Shown here: positions 35,302 through 47,725 of the stretch, piece after piece
Layout: the number at the start of each line of letters is the position of its first letter
How positions within the stretch are numbered: position 1 is the stretch's first letter
Source of the DNA: Pseudomonas sp. JM0905a
Lineage (GTDB): Bacteria > Pseudomonadota > Gammaproteobacteria > Pseudomonadales > Pseudomonadaceae
Assembly: GCF_014700075.1 (NCBI RefSeq)
Contig: NZ_JACXBU010000004.1
Location: forward strand, 124,001-188,000
Direction: 5' to 3'
Length of the DNA stretch: 64,000 nucleotides
Program-made: the position numbers and the translations under genes
Notes under the pieces: generated by a model
What the model was told of the DNA's origin: nothing
What the model saw: the letters and a program-made list of their open reading frames with translations, nothing else
Database searches by the model: none

Positions 35302-36867
35302 ATGCACAAGACACCCAAATCACCCGTCGACAAGGTCGTTTTATGGGGGGCTGTCGTGATATCGGCCTCGTTGGTCGCTGGAGGAGCGCTCTGGCCCAAG
35401 GCCTTGTCGACTGCGGCGCAGGCGGTGCTGGACAAGATCATCGACTGGTTCGGCTGGAGCTTCGTCCTCTCCACCGCATTCTTTCTGGGCTTCGCCCTGT
35501 TCCTGGCATTCAGCCGCTTCGGCCGGATCAAACTGGGCCAGGACGATGAACAACCCGAGTTCAGCACGTCATCGTGGATCGCGATGATGTTCAGCGTCGG
35601 CATGGGCATCGGGCTCATGTTCTGGGGCGTGGCCGAGCCGATCACGCACTTTTCGACAATACCGCCCGAACTGGCCCCGCCGCACTCCAGGGAAGCGGCC
35701 AAGATCGCAATGGGCTACGCCTACTTCCATTGGGCATTCCACCCCTGGGCGATCTACGCCATCGTCGGCCTGGTCATCGCCTACTTCTCATTCCGCAAGG
35801 GACTGCCGAACCTGATTTCCAGCGCCTTTACACCGCTGATTGGCGAGAAGGGTGTGCGCGGGCCATTGGGCAAGTCGATCGACATACTGGCGGTCCTGGC
35901 CACCCTCTTCGGCACCGCCACCTCGCTCGGCCTGGGCGCACAGCAGATCAACAGCGGCCTGAACTACCTCTGGAACACTGGCGAATCGAACAACATTGCG
36001 TTGGCGATCATCGTGGTGATGACGGTGTTCTTCATCCTTTCCGCCATCTCCGGCGTGGGTAAGGGGGTGCAGTTCCTGAGCAACCTGAACATGTGGGTCG
36101 CAGTGGCACTGCTGCTCTTCCTGGCCGCAGTGGGCCCCAGTGTGTTCATCGTCAACACACTGGTGGCTTCGATAGGCGAATACCTCCAGGAACTGGTGCC
36201 GATGTCGTTCCGCACCGCCGCGTTCAGTGATGGGAAGTGGCTCGCGGGTTGGACCATCTTCTACTGGGCGTGGTGGATTTCCTGGGCGCCGTTCGTGGGC
36301 ACCTTCATCGCGCGTATCTCGCGCGGCCGCACCATTCGCGAATTCGTGATCGGCGTGATCGTCATTCCCAGCGGAGTGACCATGGTGTGGTTCGCGATCA
36401 TGGGCGGCTCGGCCCTGTACTCGGAGCTGGCCGGCGCGGGTGGCATCGCTGCAGCCGTGAAGGACCAGGGACCAGCGGTGGCGCTGTTCATGCTGCTGGC
36501 CCAGTATCCCGCCGCAGCACTGACCTCATTTGCGGCCATTCTGCTGGTGGGCGTGTTCTTCATCTCCGGGGCCGATGCGGGCTCCATTGTCATGGGCATG
36601 CTCTGCGCCCACGGCAACCTCAAGCCGCCGAGCTGGCTGGTGGCGCTGTGGGGTGTGCTGACCAGCGCGGCGGCCTCTGTGTTGCTGGTGATGGGTGGCC
36701 TGAATGCGCTGCAGACCGCCGCCATCATTTTCGCCGCGCCGTTCCTGCTGGTGATGGTGGGACTGTGTGTATCGCTGTGCAAAGCGCTGATGAATGACCA
36801 GCCGATTAGCGCCGCGTACAACTCGCTTGCCGCCCTCCGCAATCCGGTGCGTGCCGCTGCGGATTGA
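35302..36867 (+). CDS. BCCT-family betaine/choline/carnitine transporter
   Basis: Inner-membrane transporter of 521 residues with 12 segments. VGMGIGLMFWGVAEPITHF with the following Met/Ala-rich loop, TLFGTATSLGLGAQQINSGL, and WWISWAPFVGTFIARISRGR (the Trp-rich region binding the trimethylammonium group) are the BCCT signatures. Choline, betaine or carnitine are the likely substrates. The start at 35302 has the RBS GAGGAGG; the frame runs back to 35236. The gene lies just outside the preceding terminator and convergent with cmk, at the point where rpsA would be expected. Confidence 0.9.
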   Translation: MHKTPKSPVDKVVLWGAVVISASLVAGGALWPKALSTAAQAVLDKIIDWFGWSFVLSTAFFLGFALFLAFSRFGRIKLGQDDEQPEFSTSSWIAMMFSVGMGIGLMFWGVAEPITHFSTIPPELAPPHSREAAKIAMGYAYFHWAFHPWAIYAIVGLVIAYFSFRKGLPNLISSAFTPLIGEKGVRGPLGKSIDILAVLATLFGTATSLGLGAQQINSGLNYLWNTGESNNIALAIIVVMTVFFILSAISGVGKGVQFLSNLNMWVAVALLLFLAAVGPSVFIVNTLVASIGEYLQELVPMSFRTAAFSDGKWLAGWTIFYWAWWISWAPFVGTFIARISRGRTIREFVIGVIVIPSGVTMVWFAIMGGSALYSELAGAGGIAAAVKDQGPAVALFMLLAQYPAAALTSFAAILLVGVFFISGADAGSIVMGMLCAHGNLKPPSWLVALWGVLTSAAASVLLVMGGLNALQTAAIIFAAPFLLVMVGLCVSLCKALMNDQPISAAYNSLAALRNPVRAAAD

Positions 36868-37072
36868 GGTTCCAACCCGGGATCAGGTGCCACTTCAGGG
36901 CGGCACCTGCTTTCTCGCCTTCGCTGAACAACTGGTGCGCAAGACGCACCCTACCGGTAGCTCCACCGGAGCCCCTCGCAGGATGTGGCGGGCGGCGCTC
37001 CGCTGGAGCGAAGCGATACCCAGCGCTCACTCCCCCACAAGCTGACCAGTACAACCTCCCCGCTCCACAAAC

Positions 37073-37104
37073 AAAAACGCCGCAGTCAGTGACTGCGGCG
37101 TTTT
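37073..37104. terminator. Bidirectional rho-independent terminator
   Basis: AAAACGCCGCAGTCA and TGACTGCGGCGTTTT form a perfect 15-bp stem with one loop base pair, with A-run and T-run. It separates the BCCT gene from cmk and ends both. Confidence 0.9.
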
Positions 37105-37119
37105 CGTGGAGCCGGGACT

Positions 37120-37806
37120 TCAGTCGTCCAGGCCAAGGGCGGCGAAGGCTTCGAGGATCTTGTCCTGAACTTCGTCGATGCTGAGGCTGGTGGAGTCGAG
37201 GATGATCGCATCCTCGGCCGGCTTCAGCGGAGCCACAGAGCGCTGGCTGTCACGCTCGTCGCGTTCCTGGATTTCCATCAGCAGCGCAGCCTGGTCGGCT
37301 TCCATGCCCTTGCCCTTGAGCTGCAGGTAGCGGCGACGGGCACGCTCTTCAGCGCTGGCGGTGAGGAAGATTTTCAGCTGCGCCTGCGGGAACACCACAG
37401 TGCCCATGTCGCGACCATCGGCCACTAGGCCGGGGGCTTCGAGGAAGGCACGCTGGCGTTGCAGCAGGGCTTCACGCACCGCAGGCAGCGCGGCGACCTG
37501 GGAGGCGCCGGCACCGACCTGCTCGGAGCGGATCACGTCGGTAACGTCTTCGCCTTCCAGCACGATGCTCTGGCCGCCACCGGCCTTGGCGTTGAACTGC
37601 ACGTCCAGGTGTGCCGCCAGCACCTTGAGGGATTCCTCGTTGGTCAGGTCGACGCCGTGGTTACGCGCAGCGAAGGCCAGCAGCCGGTACAGCGCACCGG
37701 AGTCCAGCAGGTGCCAGCCCAGGCGCTTGGCCAGACGGCCAGCGACGGTGCCCTTGCCGGAGCCGCTGGGTCCGTCGATGGCGATCACAGGCAAGTTGGC
37801 GTTCAT
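37120..37806 (-). CDS. cmk: Cytidylate kinase
   Basis: A 228-residue kinase that phosphorylates CMP and dCMP. The P-loop is at the start ([20 protein letters not shown]), [13 protein letters not shown] and [20 protein letters not shown] are the CMP-binding regions, and [20 protein letters not shown] the lid. It overlaps the tyrA-aroA stop by ATGA, so it is the last gene of the serC-to-cmk operon. rpsA, which normally follows, is absent; the bidirectional terminator comes right after. Confidence 0.93.
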   Translation of the reverse strand: MNANLPVIAIDGPSGSGKGTVAGRLAKRLGWHLLDSGALYRLLAFAARNHGVDLTNEESLKVLAAHLDVQFNAKAGGGQSIVLEGEDVTDVIRSEQVGAGASQVAALPAVREALLQRQRAFLEAPGLVADGRDMGTVVFPQAQLKIFLTASAEERARRRYLQLKGKGMEADQAALLMEIQERDERDSQRSVAPLKPAEDAIILDSTSLSIDEVQDKILEAFAALGLDD

Positions 37807-40034
37807 GCCTTGCCCTCTTCCGCGACGCGGATGCCGGACTGGGCCGCGAGGCCGAGGAAGTTCGGGAAGGAGGTGGCGACGTTGGCGCAGTCATGGATGC
37901 GGATCGGCGCACCGGCGCGCAGCGAGGCCACGCTGAAGGACATGGCGATACGGTGGTCGCCGTGGCTCCAGACCTCGCCGCCGCCCATCGGGCCGCCTTC
38001 GATGACGATGCCATCCGGGGTCGGCTCGGCCTTCACGCCCAGCGCCTGCAGGCCGTCGGCCATGACCTGGATGCGGTCGGATTCCTTCACGCGCAGTTCT
38101 TCGGCACCGCGCAGTACGGTGCGGCCTTCTGCGCAGGCGGCGGCGACGAAGAGCACGGGGAACTCGTCGATGGCCAGCGGAACCAGGTCTTCGGGGATAT
38201 CGATGCCCTTCAGCTTGGCCGCACGTACGCGGATGTCGGCAACGGGTTCGCCACCTACTTCACGCTGGTTTTCCAGGGTGATGTCGCCCCCCATCAACTT
38301 GAGGATGTCGATCACGCCGGTGCGGGTCGGGTTGATGCCGACGTGTTCCAGCACCAGTTCGGAGCCTTCGGCGATGCTCGCCGCCACCAGGAAGAAGGCA
38401 GCGGAGGAGATGTCGGCAGGCACTTCGATGCGGGAGGCGCTGAGCTTGTGGCCGCTTTCGACGGTGGCGGTGTTGCCGTCCACCTTCACCGGGTAACCGA
38501 AGCCTTGCAGCATGCGCTCGGTGTGGTCGCGGGTCGGGGCCGGCTCGGTGACAGAGGTTTCACCGGCAGCGTAGAGGCCGGCGAGCAGCAGGCAGGATTT
38601 CACCTGGGCGCTGGCCATGGGCATTTCGTAGTTCATGCCGGACAGGCGCTGGCCACCACGGATGGTCAGCGGCGGACGGCCTTCAGCGCCGGTCTCGATC
38701 ACCGCGCCCATTTCGCGCAGGGGCTTGGCCACGCGGTTCATCGGGCGCTTGGACAGGGAGGCGTCGCCGGTCAGGGTGGTGTCGAACGGCTGGGCCGCCA
38801 GCAGGCCGCTGAGCAGACGCATGGAGGTGCCGGAGTTGCCGAGGTACAGCGGGCCGGGCGGCGGCTTCAGGCCATGCAGGCCGACGCCGTGGATGGTTAC
38901 GCGGCCGTGATGCGGCCCTTCGATGACCACACCCATGTCGCGGAAGGCTTGCAGGGTCGCCAGGGCGTCTTCGCCCTCGAGGAAGCCTTCGACTTCGGTG
39001 GTGCCTTCGGCCAGGGAGCCGAGCATGATGGAACGGTGGGAGATGGACTTGTCGCCCGGAACGCGAACACGGCCGGCGAGTTTGCCACCCGGCTGTGCCA
39101 GGTAAATCAGATCGTTATTGTGCATGGCGTCCACATAGGCCCTGCGGGCCAGGATTTTGCTGAAATGCTCGCGGGCGAAGCGGGCGCGCGTGAACACGCC
39201 CAGCAATTCATGCCCGTCCCCTGCGTCGACCGCGCCGCGCAGGGCGTCGAGGTCATCGCGAAATGCGTCCAGGATGCGCAGCACGGCCTCGCGGTTGGCG
39301 AGGAAGATGTCGTGCCACATTACCGGGTCACTGCCGGCGATTCGCGTGAAGTCGCGGAAGCCGCCGGCGGCATAACGGAAGATTTCCAGATTCTCGCTGC
39401 GCTTGGCCAGCGAGTCGACCAGTCCGAATGCCAGCAGGTGCGGCAAATGGCTGGTGGCGGCGAGCACCTCATCGTGGTGCTCGACTTCCATATGTTCCAC
39501 ATCCGCACCGAGGGCGCGCCAGAGCTGGTCGACACACTGCAGAGCGGACGAATCGGTGTTTTCCACCGGGGTGAGGATGACCTTGTGGCGGCGGAACAGG
39601 CTGGCGTTGGCAGCCTCCACCCCGCTCTTCTCCGAGCCGGCGATGGGGTGGCCGGGCACGAAACGCGCCGGCACGCCGTCGAAAACCTTGCGCGCTGCGC
39701 GCACCACATTGCCCTTGGCGCTGCCGACGTCAGTCAACACGGCGTTGCCCAGGTCAAGGGTGGCAAGTTCGGCGAGGAGCTTTTCCATGGCGAGGATGGG
39801 GACGGCCAGCTGGATCACATCGGCACCGCGGCAGGCCGCTGCGAGGTCACTCTCGCAACGGTCGACCACGCCGGTCTCGACGGCGATACGGCAGGACTCG
39901 TGATCCTTGTCCACGCCCACCACTTCGGCGAACAGGCCCTTCTCGCGCAGCCCCTTGGCAAAGGAGCCGCCGATCAGGCCGAGGCCGATCACCACCAGGC
40001 GCCCGAAGATAGGGGCGCCCTGTTGCACGGTCAT
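37803..40034 (-). CDS. aroA: Fused prephenate dehydrogenase / EPSP synthase
   Basis: About 743 residues. Residues 1-300 are prephenate dehydrogenase TyrA (Rossmann motif [29 protein letters not shown]). From about 305 starts 3-phosphoshikimate 1-carboxyvinyltransferase AroA ([49 protein letters not shown]). One protein thus does two steps of aromatic synthesis that are not consecutive: AroA comes before chorismate, TyrA after prephenate. This fusion is known from Pseudomonas. ATG 40034 is most likely; a GTG at 40046 would overlap hisC. Confidence 0.93.
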   Translation of the reverse strand: MTVQQGAPIFGRLVVIGLGLIGGSFAKGLREKGLFAEVVGVDKDHESCRIAVETGVVDRCESDLAAACRGADVIQLAVPILAMEKLLAELATLDLGNAVLTDVGSAKGNVVRAARKVFDGVPARFVPGHPIAGSEKSGVEAANASLFRRHKVILTPVENTDSSALQCVDQLWRALGADVEHMEVEHHDEVLAATSHLPHLLAFGLVDSLAKRSENLEIFRYAAGGFRDFTRIAGSDPVMWHDIFLANREAVLRILDAFRDDLDALRGAVDAGDGHELLGVFTRARFAREHFSKILARRAYVDAMHNNDLIYLAQPGGKLAGRVRVPGDKSISHRSIMLGSLAEGTTEVEGFLEGEDALATLQAFRDMGVVIEGPHHGRVTIHGVGLHGLKPPPGPLYLGNSGTSMRLLSGLLAAQPFDTTLTGDASLSKRPMNRVAKPLREMGAVIETGAEGRPPLTIRGGQRLSGMNYEMPMASAQVKSCLLLAGLYAAGETSVTEPAPTRDHTERMLQGFGYPVKVDGNTATVESGHKLSASRIEVPADISSAAFFLVAASIAEGSELVLEHVGINPTRTGVIDILKLMGGDITLENQREVGGEPVADIRVRAAKLKGIDIPEDLVPLAIDEFPVLFVAAACAEGRTVLRGAEELRVKESDRIQVMADGLQALGVKAEPTPDGIVIEGGPMGGGEVWSHGDHRIAMSFSVASLRAGAPIRIHDCANVATSFPNFLGLAAQSGIRVAEEGKA

Positions 40035-40038
40035 GACA

Positions 40039-41151
40039 TCAGCCACGGCCAAGCACCTTGGCCAGTGCTTCCAGGCAACGCGCATTCTCGGCCGGCAGGC
40101 CAATGGAGACGCGCAGGAAGGTCGGCATGCCGTAGCCGGCAACCGGACGCAGGATCACGCCCTCGGCGAGCATGCCCTGGTTGATCGGGGCGGCATCGCG
40201 ACCGAAGTCCACGGCGATGAAGTTGCCCTTGGAGGGAATCCAGGTCAGCCCCAGGGCACGGAAGCCCCCTTCCAGCTGGGCCATGCCGGCATCGTTGACG
40301 CGGCGGCTTTCGGCCAGGTACTCGGCGTCATCCAGGGCGGCGCAGGCGGCGGCCAGGGCCAGGCTGTTGACGTTGAAGGGCTGGCGCACGCGGTTCAGCA
40401 CATCGGCCACCTGAGCGCTGGACAGGCCGTAGCCCACGCGCAGAGAAGCCAGGCCGTAGGCCTTGGAGAAGGTGCGGGACACCAGCAGGTTCGGATAACG
40501 GGCCAGATAGTTAAGGCCATCGGGCAATTCTTCGCCCTCGGCGTACTCGATGTAGGCCTCGTCCAGCACCACCAGCACGTTTTCCGGGACCTTGGCGAGG
40601 AAGTCTTCCAGCGCGGACGGGCCGAACCAGGTGCCGGTCGGGTTGTTCGGGTTGGCGATGAACACGACGCGGGTATTGGCGTCGATGGCCGCCAGCATGG
40701 CCGGCAGGTCATGGCCGAAGTCCTTGGCCGGAACCACCTTGCCGGCGGCGCCCACGGCCTGGGTGGCGATGGGGTACACGGCAAAGGCGTGCTCGCTGAA
40801 TACGGCGTTCAGGCCGGGCGCCAGGTAGGCACGGGCCACCAGGTCGAGAATGTCGTTGGAGCCGTTGCCCAGGGTGACCTGGGCCGGGGTCACGCCGCAG
40901 CGCTCGGCCAGGCGACGCTTGAGCTCGAAACCATTGCCGTCGGGGTAGCGGGTCAGTTCGGCCAGCTCGTTACGGATCGCTTCGAGGGCCTTGGGGCTCG
41001 GGCCGAGGGGATTCTCGTTGCTGGCCAGCTTTACGATGCCGGCCGGGTCGAGATCCAGCTCGCGGGCCAGTTCATCCACTGGCTTGCCGGGTACGTAAGG
41101 CGAAAGTTTCTGCACGCCCGGTTGGGCAAGGGCGAGGAAGTCACAGCTCAT
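40039..41151 (-). CDS. hisC: Histidinol-phosphate/aromatic aminotransferase (HisC2 type)
   Basis: A 370-residue fold-type I aminotransferase. LASNENPLGPSPKALEAI, NPNNPTGTWFG, DEAYIEYAEG and the PLP lysine in VSRTFSKAYGLASLRVGY mark it as HisC-like. In this position, between pheA and tyrA-aroA, it probably transaminates prephenate or phenylpyruvate as well as histidinol phosphate. Five bases separate its stop from the ATG of tyrA-aroA, and 79 bases from pheA. Confidence 0.9.
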   Translation of the reverse strand: MSCDFLALAQPGVQKLSPYVPGKPVDELARELDLDPAGIVKLASNENPLGPSPKALEAIRNELAELTRYPDGNGFELKRRLAERCGVTPAQVTLGNGSNDILDLVARAYLAPGLNAVFSEHAFAVYPIATQAVGAAGKVVPAKDFGHDLPAMLAAIDANTRVVFIANPNNPTGTWFGPSALEDFLAKVPENVLVVLDEAYIEYAEGEELPDGLNYLARYPNLLVSRTFSKAYGLASLRVGYGLSSAQVADVLNRVRQPFNVNSLALAAACAALDDAEYLAESRRVNDAGMAQLEGGFRALGLTWIPSKGNFIAVDFGRDAAPINQGMLAEGVILRPVAGYGMPTFLRVSIGLPAENARCLEALAKVLGRG

Positions 41152-41230
41152 GGATTCAGCCTCAACTACGGGCTAGGGGCCGCCGTGGCGCGCCCCAACC
41201 CAGGCTGGAGCGCGACGGCCCTTCGCGAAT

Positions 41231-42337
41231 TCAAAGCACCGCTTTGGGGTAGGAACCCAGCACCTTCAGGGCAACGGCTTCCTGGTTGATCTTCTCCAGC
41301 ACGTCCTTGATCAGCGGGTCGCGGTGGTGGCCTACGAAGTCGATGAAGAACACGTAGGTCCACTTGCCGCTACGGGACGGGCGGGTCTCGATGCGGGTCA
41401 GGTCGATGCCGTTGTTGTGGAACGGCACCAGGAGTTCGTGCAGTGCGCCCGGCTTGTTGCGCATGGAGACGATGATGGAGGTCTTGTCGTCGCCGGTGGG
41501 CGGCACTTCCTGGCTGCCGATGATGAGGAAGCGGGTGGAGTTGTCCGGACGGTCCTCGATCTTCTCGCACAGCTTGGTCAGGCCGTAGAGGCTCGCCGCC
41601 ATGTCGCCGGCGATGGCCGCCGAGTTCCACTCGCTCTTCACCCGCTTGGCGGCGTCGGCGTTGCTGGACACCGCCACGCGCTCGACATTCGGGTAGTGGG
41701 CGTCCAGCCACTTGCGGCACTGGGCCAGGGACTGGGCGTGGGAGTAGATGCGGGTGATGTTGTCGGTCTTGGTGTTCTCGCCCACCAGCAGGTGGTGGTG
41801 GATGCGCAGCTCCACCTCGCCACAGATCACCATGTCGTGCTCGAGGAAGCTGTCGAGGGTATGGTTGACCGCACCCTCGGTGGAGTTCTCCACCGGCACC
41901 ACGCCGAAGTTGACCGCACCGGCGGCCACTTCGCGGAACACTTCGTCGATGGCAGCCATCGGCGAGCTGACCACCGCGTGGCCGAAGTGCTTGAGCGCCG
42001 CGGCTTGGGTGAAGGTGCCTTCCGGACCGAGGTAGGCGACCTTGAGCGGCTGCTCGAGGGCCAGGCAGGAGGACATGATTTCGCGGAACAGCCGCGCCAT
42101 CTCTTCGTTGTCCAGCGGGCCCTGGTTGCGCTCCATGATGCGCTTGAGGATCCAGGCCTCACGCTCGGGGCGGTAGAAGATCGGCTTCTCGCCCTCGGGC
42201 AGGGAAGCCATCTTTACACGGGCCACATCCTGGGCGCAGCGAGCACGCTCGCTGATCAGCTCGAGGATCTTCTCGTCGAGGTTGTCGATGCGCAGGCGTA
42301 GCGCCTTGAGTTCTTGCTCGGAGATTACATCCGTCAT
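41231..42337 (-). CDS. pheA: Chorismate mutase / prephenate dehydratase (P-protein)
   Basis: A 368-residue bifunctional enzyme. Residues 1-90 are an AroQ chorismate mutase (LRLRIDNLDEKILELISERA). Residues 95-275 are prephenate dehydratase (VAYLGPEGTFTQAAALKHFG; the catalytic NSTRF near 268). From about 285 an ACT domain (GALHELLVPFHNNGIDLTRI then ETRP) mediates feedback inhibition by phenylalanine. Start ATG 42337 overlaps the serC stop by one base in TGATG. Confidence 0.93.
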   Translation of the reverse strand: MTDVISEQELKALRLRIDNLDEKILELISERARCAQDVARVKMASLPEGEKPIFYRPEREAWILKRIMERNQGPLDNEEMARLFREIMSSCLALEQPLKVAYLGPEGTFTQAAALKHFGHAVVSSPMAAIDEVFREVAAGAVNFGVVPVENSTEGAVNHTLDSFLEHDMVICGEVELRIHHHLLVGENTKTDNITRIYSHAQSLAQCRKWLDAHYPNVERVAVSSNADAAKRVKSEWNSAAIAGDMAASLYGLTKLCEKIEDRPDNSTRFLIIGSQEVPPTGDDKTSIIVSMRNKPGALHELLVPFHNNGIDLTRIETRPSRSGKWTYVFFIDFVGHHRDPLIKDVLEKINQEAVALKVLGSYPKAVL

Positions 42338-43428
42338 CAGCCGTGCTCCTTCTCGAACTCCGCCATGTAGGCCACCAGGGCTTCGACTGCATCGAGGCCG
42401 ACAGCGTTGTAGATGGAAGCGCGCATACCGCCCACGGAGCGATGGCCCTTGAGGTTCAGCAGGCCACGGGCATCGGCACCGGCCAGGAACGGCTTGTCCA
42501 GGCGCTCATCGGCCAGGCGGAACGGCACGTTCATCCAGGAGCGGGCGTTGTGGGCGATGGGGTTGGTGTAGAAGTCGCTCTTGTCGATGTAACCATAGAG
42601 CAGTTCCTTCTTCGCCTTGTTGCGCTGCTCCATGGCCTCGACACCGCCCTGCTCTTTCAGCCACTCGAAAACGAGGCCGGAGAGGTACCAGGAGAAGGTG
42701 GCCGGGGTGTTGTACATGGAGCCGTTATCGGCGGCGATCTTGTAGTTCAGCATGGTCGGGCAGCTGGCGCGGGCGCGGCCGAGCAGGTCCTCGCGGACGA
42801 TGACCACCACCAGGCCACTCGGGCCGATGTTCTTCTGCGCGCCGGCGTAGATCAGGCCGAAGCGGGATACATCCAGCGGACGGGAGAGGATGTCGGAAGA
42901 CATGTCGACCACCAGCGGTACGTCGCCCACTTCCGGAATCCAGTCGAACTGCAGGCCGCCGATGGTTTCGTTGGAGGCGTAGTGCAGGTAGGCGGCGTCT
43001 TTCGACAGCTGCCACTCGTTCTGGCCAGGAATGGCGAAGTAGTCGTAGCCCTTGGCGCTGGCAGCGACATTGACGCGACCGAAGCGGCTGGCTTCCTCGA
43101 TGCTCTTCTTCGACCAGATGCCGGTGTCGACGTAGTCGGCAACACCGTTCTCGGGCAGCAGGTTCAGCGGAATCTCGGCGAACTGCTGGCTGGCACCGCC
43201 CTGGAGGAACAGCACCTTGTAGTTCGAGGGAATGGACATGAGGTCGCGCAGATCCTGCTCGGCCTTTTCGGCGATGGCGACGTACTCATCGCTGCGGTGG
43301 CTCATTTCCATGACGGACAGGCCTTTACCCTGCCAGTCGAGGAGTTCCGCCTGGGCACGTTGCAGAACAGCTTCCGGAAGCGCGGCCGGGCCGGCGCAGA
43401 AGTTAAAGGCTCGCTTGCTCACATCCAT
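42337..43428 (-). CDS. serC: Phosphoserine aminotransferase
   Basis: A 363-residue PLP enzyme of serine synthesis (also used in PLP synthesis). NFCAGPAALPEAVLQRAQAE starts the protein, LQGGASQQFAEIPLN is the phosphate site and YAGAQKNIGPSG holds the PLP lysine. ATG 43428 gives the usual length; the frame runs to 43452. The gene overlaps pheA by one base and stands 92 bases behind gyrA, separated by a strong hairpin without a T-run. Confidence 0.93.
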   Translation of the reverse strand: MDVSKRAFNFCAGPAALPEAVLQRAQAELLDWQGKGLSVMEMSHRSDEYVAIAEKAEQDLRDLMSIPSNYKVLFLQGGASQQFAEIPLNLLPENGVADYVDTGIWSKKSIEEASRFGRVNVAASAKGYDYFAIPGQNEWQLSKDAAYLHYASNETIGGLQFDWIPEVGDVPLVVDMSSDILSRPLDVSRFGLIYAGAQKNIGPSGLVVVIVREDLLGRARASCPTMLNYKIAADNGSMYNTPATFSWYLSGLVFEWLKEQGGVEAMEQRNKAKKELLYGYIDKSDFYTNPIAHNARSWMNVPFRLADERLDKPFLAGADARGLLNLKGHRSVGGMRASIYNAVGLDAVEALVAYMAEFEKEHG

Positions 43429-43442
43429 TCTCACTGGGTAGC

Positions 43443-43464
43443 GCGGGGGCACCAGTGCCCCCGC
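43443..43464. repeat. Hairpin between gyrA and serC
   Basis: GCGGGGGCAC and GTGCCCCCGC form a perfect 10-bp stem around CA, near the serC start. It lacks a T-run on the minus strand. It could be a processing or partial termination site that sets serC expression apart from gyrA. Confidence 0.5.
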
Positions 43465-43520
43465 AAATTGTTACCTACCGAATGGACAGGCCGGCGATGG
43501 CCTGCCCGGTTCTACAACTA

Positions 43521-46292
<2,772 letters not shown>

Positions 46293-46536
46293 GAGAAGCC
46301 TGGTTCCTTTTTCTGATGAAACTCCGCCCCTCTCATCCTGAGCGGCGCGAAGCTCGTCACTGCGGCCAGATGCTGCAGCGACTCACGACAAATCAACGAG
46401 TTAAGCCAAGGATCTGTGCAATTGGGCCGCCTCGATGGAGGGGCGGCAATAACTGCCGGAGCTTACCACAGTCACCGCCTTGCACCTACCCCGCCGGGCG
46501 CCCCACCGGTGGGGTGAAAATGCCGCACCAGCGCTA

Positions 46537-47613
46537 TTAATGGAGGCGCTTGCGGCACATCAATTGCGCCATCTTGGCAGCGTCGGGACGCTCAACCACG
46601 CCCTTTTCGGTCACGATGGCATCGATCAGATCCGCCGGAGTCACATCGAATACCGGGTTCACCGCATGGACCTCCGCCGCGACACGACGACCGCCCAGGT
46701 CCAGCAACTCGGAACCGTCACGCTCCTCGATCGGGATGTCGTCACCGCTTTCCAGGGACATATCGATAGTGGAGCTGGGTGCCACCACCATGAAACGCAC
46801 GCCGTGGTGCATGGCGTTGACTGCCAGTTGGTAGGTGCCGATCTTGTTGGCCACATCGCCGTTGGCGGTGATGCGGTCGGCACCGACTATCACCCAGGTG
46901 ATCCCGGCGGTCTTCATCAGGTGGGCAGCGGCGGCGTCGGCATTGAGGCTCACCGGCACGCCTTCGTTCGCCAGCTCCCAGGCAGTCAGGCGCGCGCCCT
47001 GGAGCCAGGGACGGGTTTCGTCGGCATAGACACGCTCCACCAGGCCATCCAGGTGAGCGGCGCGGATCACGCCGAGGGCGGTCCCGAAGCCGCCGGTGGC
47101 CAGGGCGCCGGTATTGCAGTGGGTCAGCAGGGCTTGCGGGCTGCCCTGATGTTTGCGGATCAGTTCCATGCCGAGCTGAGCCATGGTCAGGTTGGCTTCG
47201 CGGTCGCTCTCATGGATGGAAACGGCTTCTGCCTCCAGCGCTTGCAGCGGCGTCTCGCCATCACGCACGCGCTCCAGCCGCTCGCGCATGCGGTTCAGCG
47301 CCCAGAACAGGTTGACCGCCGTCGGCCGGGATTCGGACAGCACCTTGAAATCGGCCTCCAGCGCCGCGCGCCAGTCGCCACCGGCAGCGATGCGCGCCCG
47401 AGCACCCAGCACCACACCGTAGGCGGCGCTGATGCCGATGGCCGGCGCGCCGCGCACCACCATCTGGCGGATGGCCTGAGCCACACCTTCGGCGGAGTCG
47501 TAGGGCAGCCAGTTTTCCTCCGCCGGAAGCAGGCGCTGATCGAGCAGATGAAGCATGCCGTCACGCCAGTCGATTGCCTTGACCTTCTCGGCTGCTAACA
47601 ATTGTTCACGCAT
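46537..47613 (-). CDS. mtnA: Methylthioribose-1-phosphate isomerase
   Basis: A 358-residue enzyme of methionine salvage, an eIF2B-like fold. The catalytic Cys is in [18 protein letters not shown] and the Asp in [21 protein letters not shown] 47613 gives the family length; the frame runs further back. It is divergent from mtaD, whose product leads to the same pathway through methylthioinosine in Pseudomonas. A 112-base gap holds both promoters, including a TATACT at 47685-47690 in the mtaD direction. Confidence 0.92.
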   Translation of the reverse strand: MREQLLAAEKVKAIDWRDGMLHLLDQRLLPAEENWLPYDSAEGVAQAIRQMVVRGAPAIGISAAYGVVLGARARIAAGGDWRAALEADFKVLSESRPTAVNLFWALNRMRERLERVRDGETPLQALEAEAVSIHESDREANLTMAQLGMELIRKHQGSPQALLTHCNTGALATGGFGTALGVIRAAHLDGLVERVYADETRPWLQGARLTAWELANEGVPVSLNADAAAAHLMKTAGITWVIVGADRITANGDVANKIGTYQLAVNAMHHGVRFMVVAPSSTIDMSLESGDDIPIEERDGSELLDLGGRRVAAEVHAVNPVFDVTPADLIDAIVTEKGVVERPDAAKMAQLMCRKRLH

Positions 47614-47725
47614 CGACCACCTCGCCACCCGTAACTCGCGGAAAAACCGCAGATTATAGCGAGCCGGAGCCCTTCTGGCTCGGGTATACTGCCGCCACTT
47701 CAATCTGCGCCCAGGATGCGCCGCC

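Noticed and set aside
37803-40034. TyrA-AroA fusion as a sequencing or assembly error
   Set aside because: The fusion is well known from Pseudomonas and both domains are complete.
46501-46514. CCCCACCGGTGGGG palindrome near the mtnA stop as a terminator
   Set aside because: It has no T-run in either direction and lies upstream, not downstream, of the mtnA stop in the needed orientation for gyrA; at most a weak structure.
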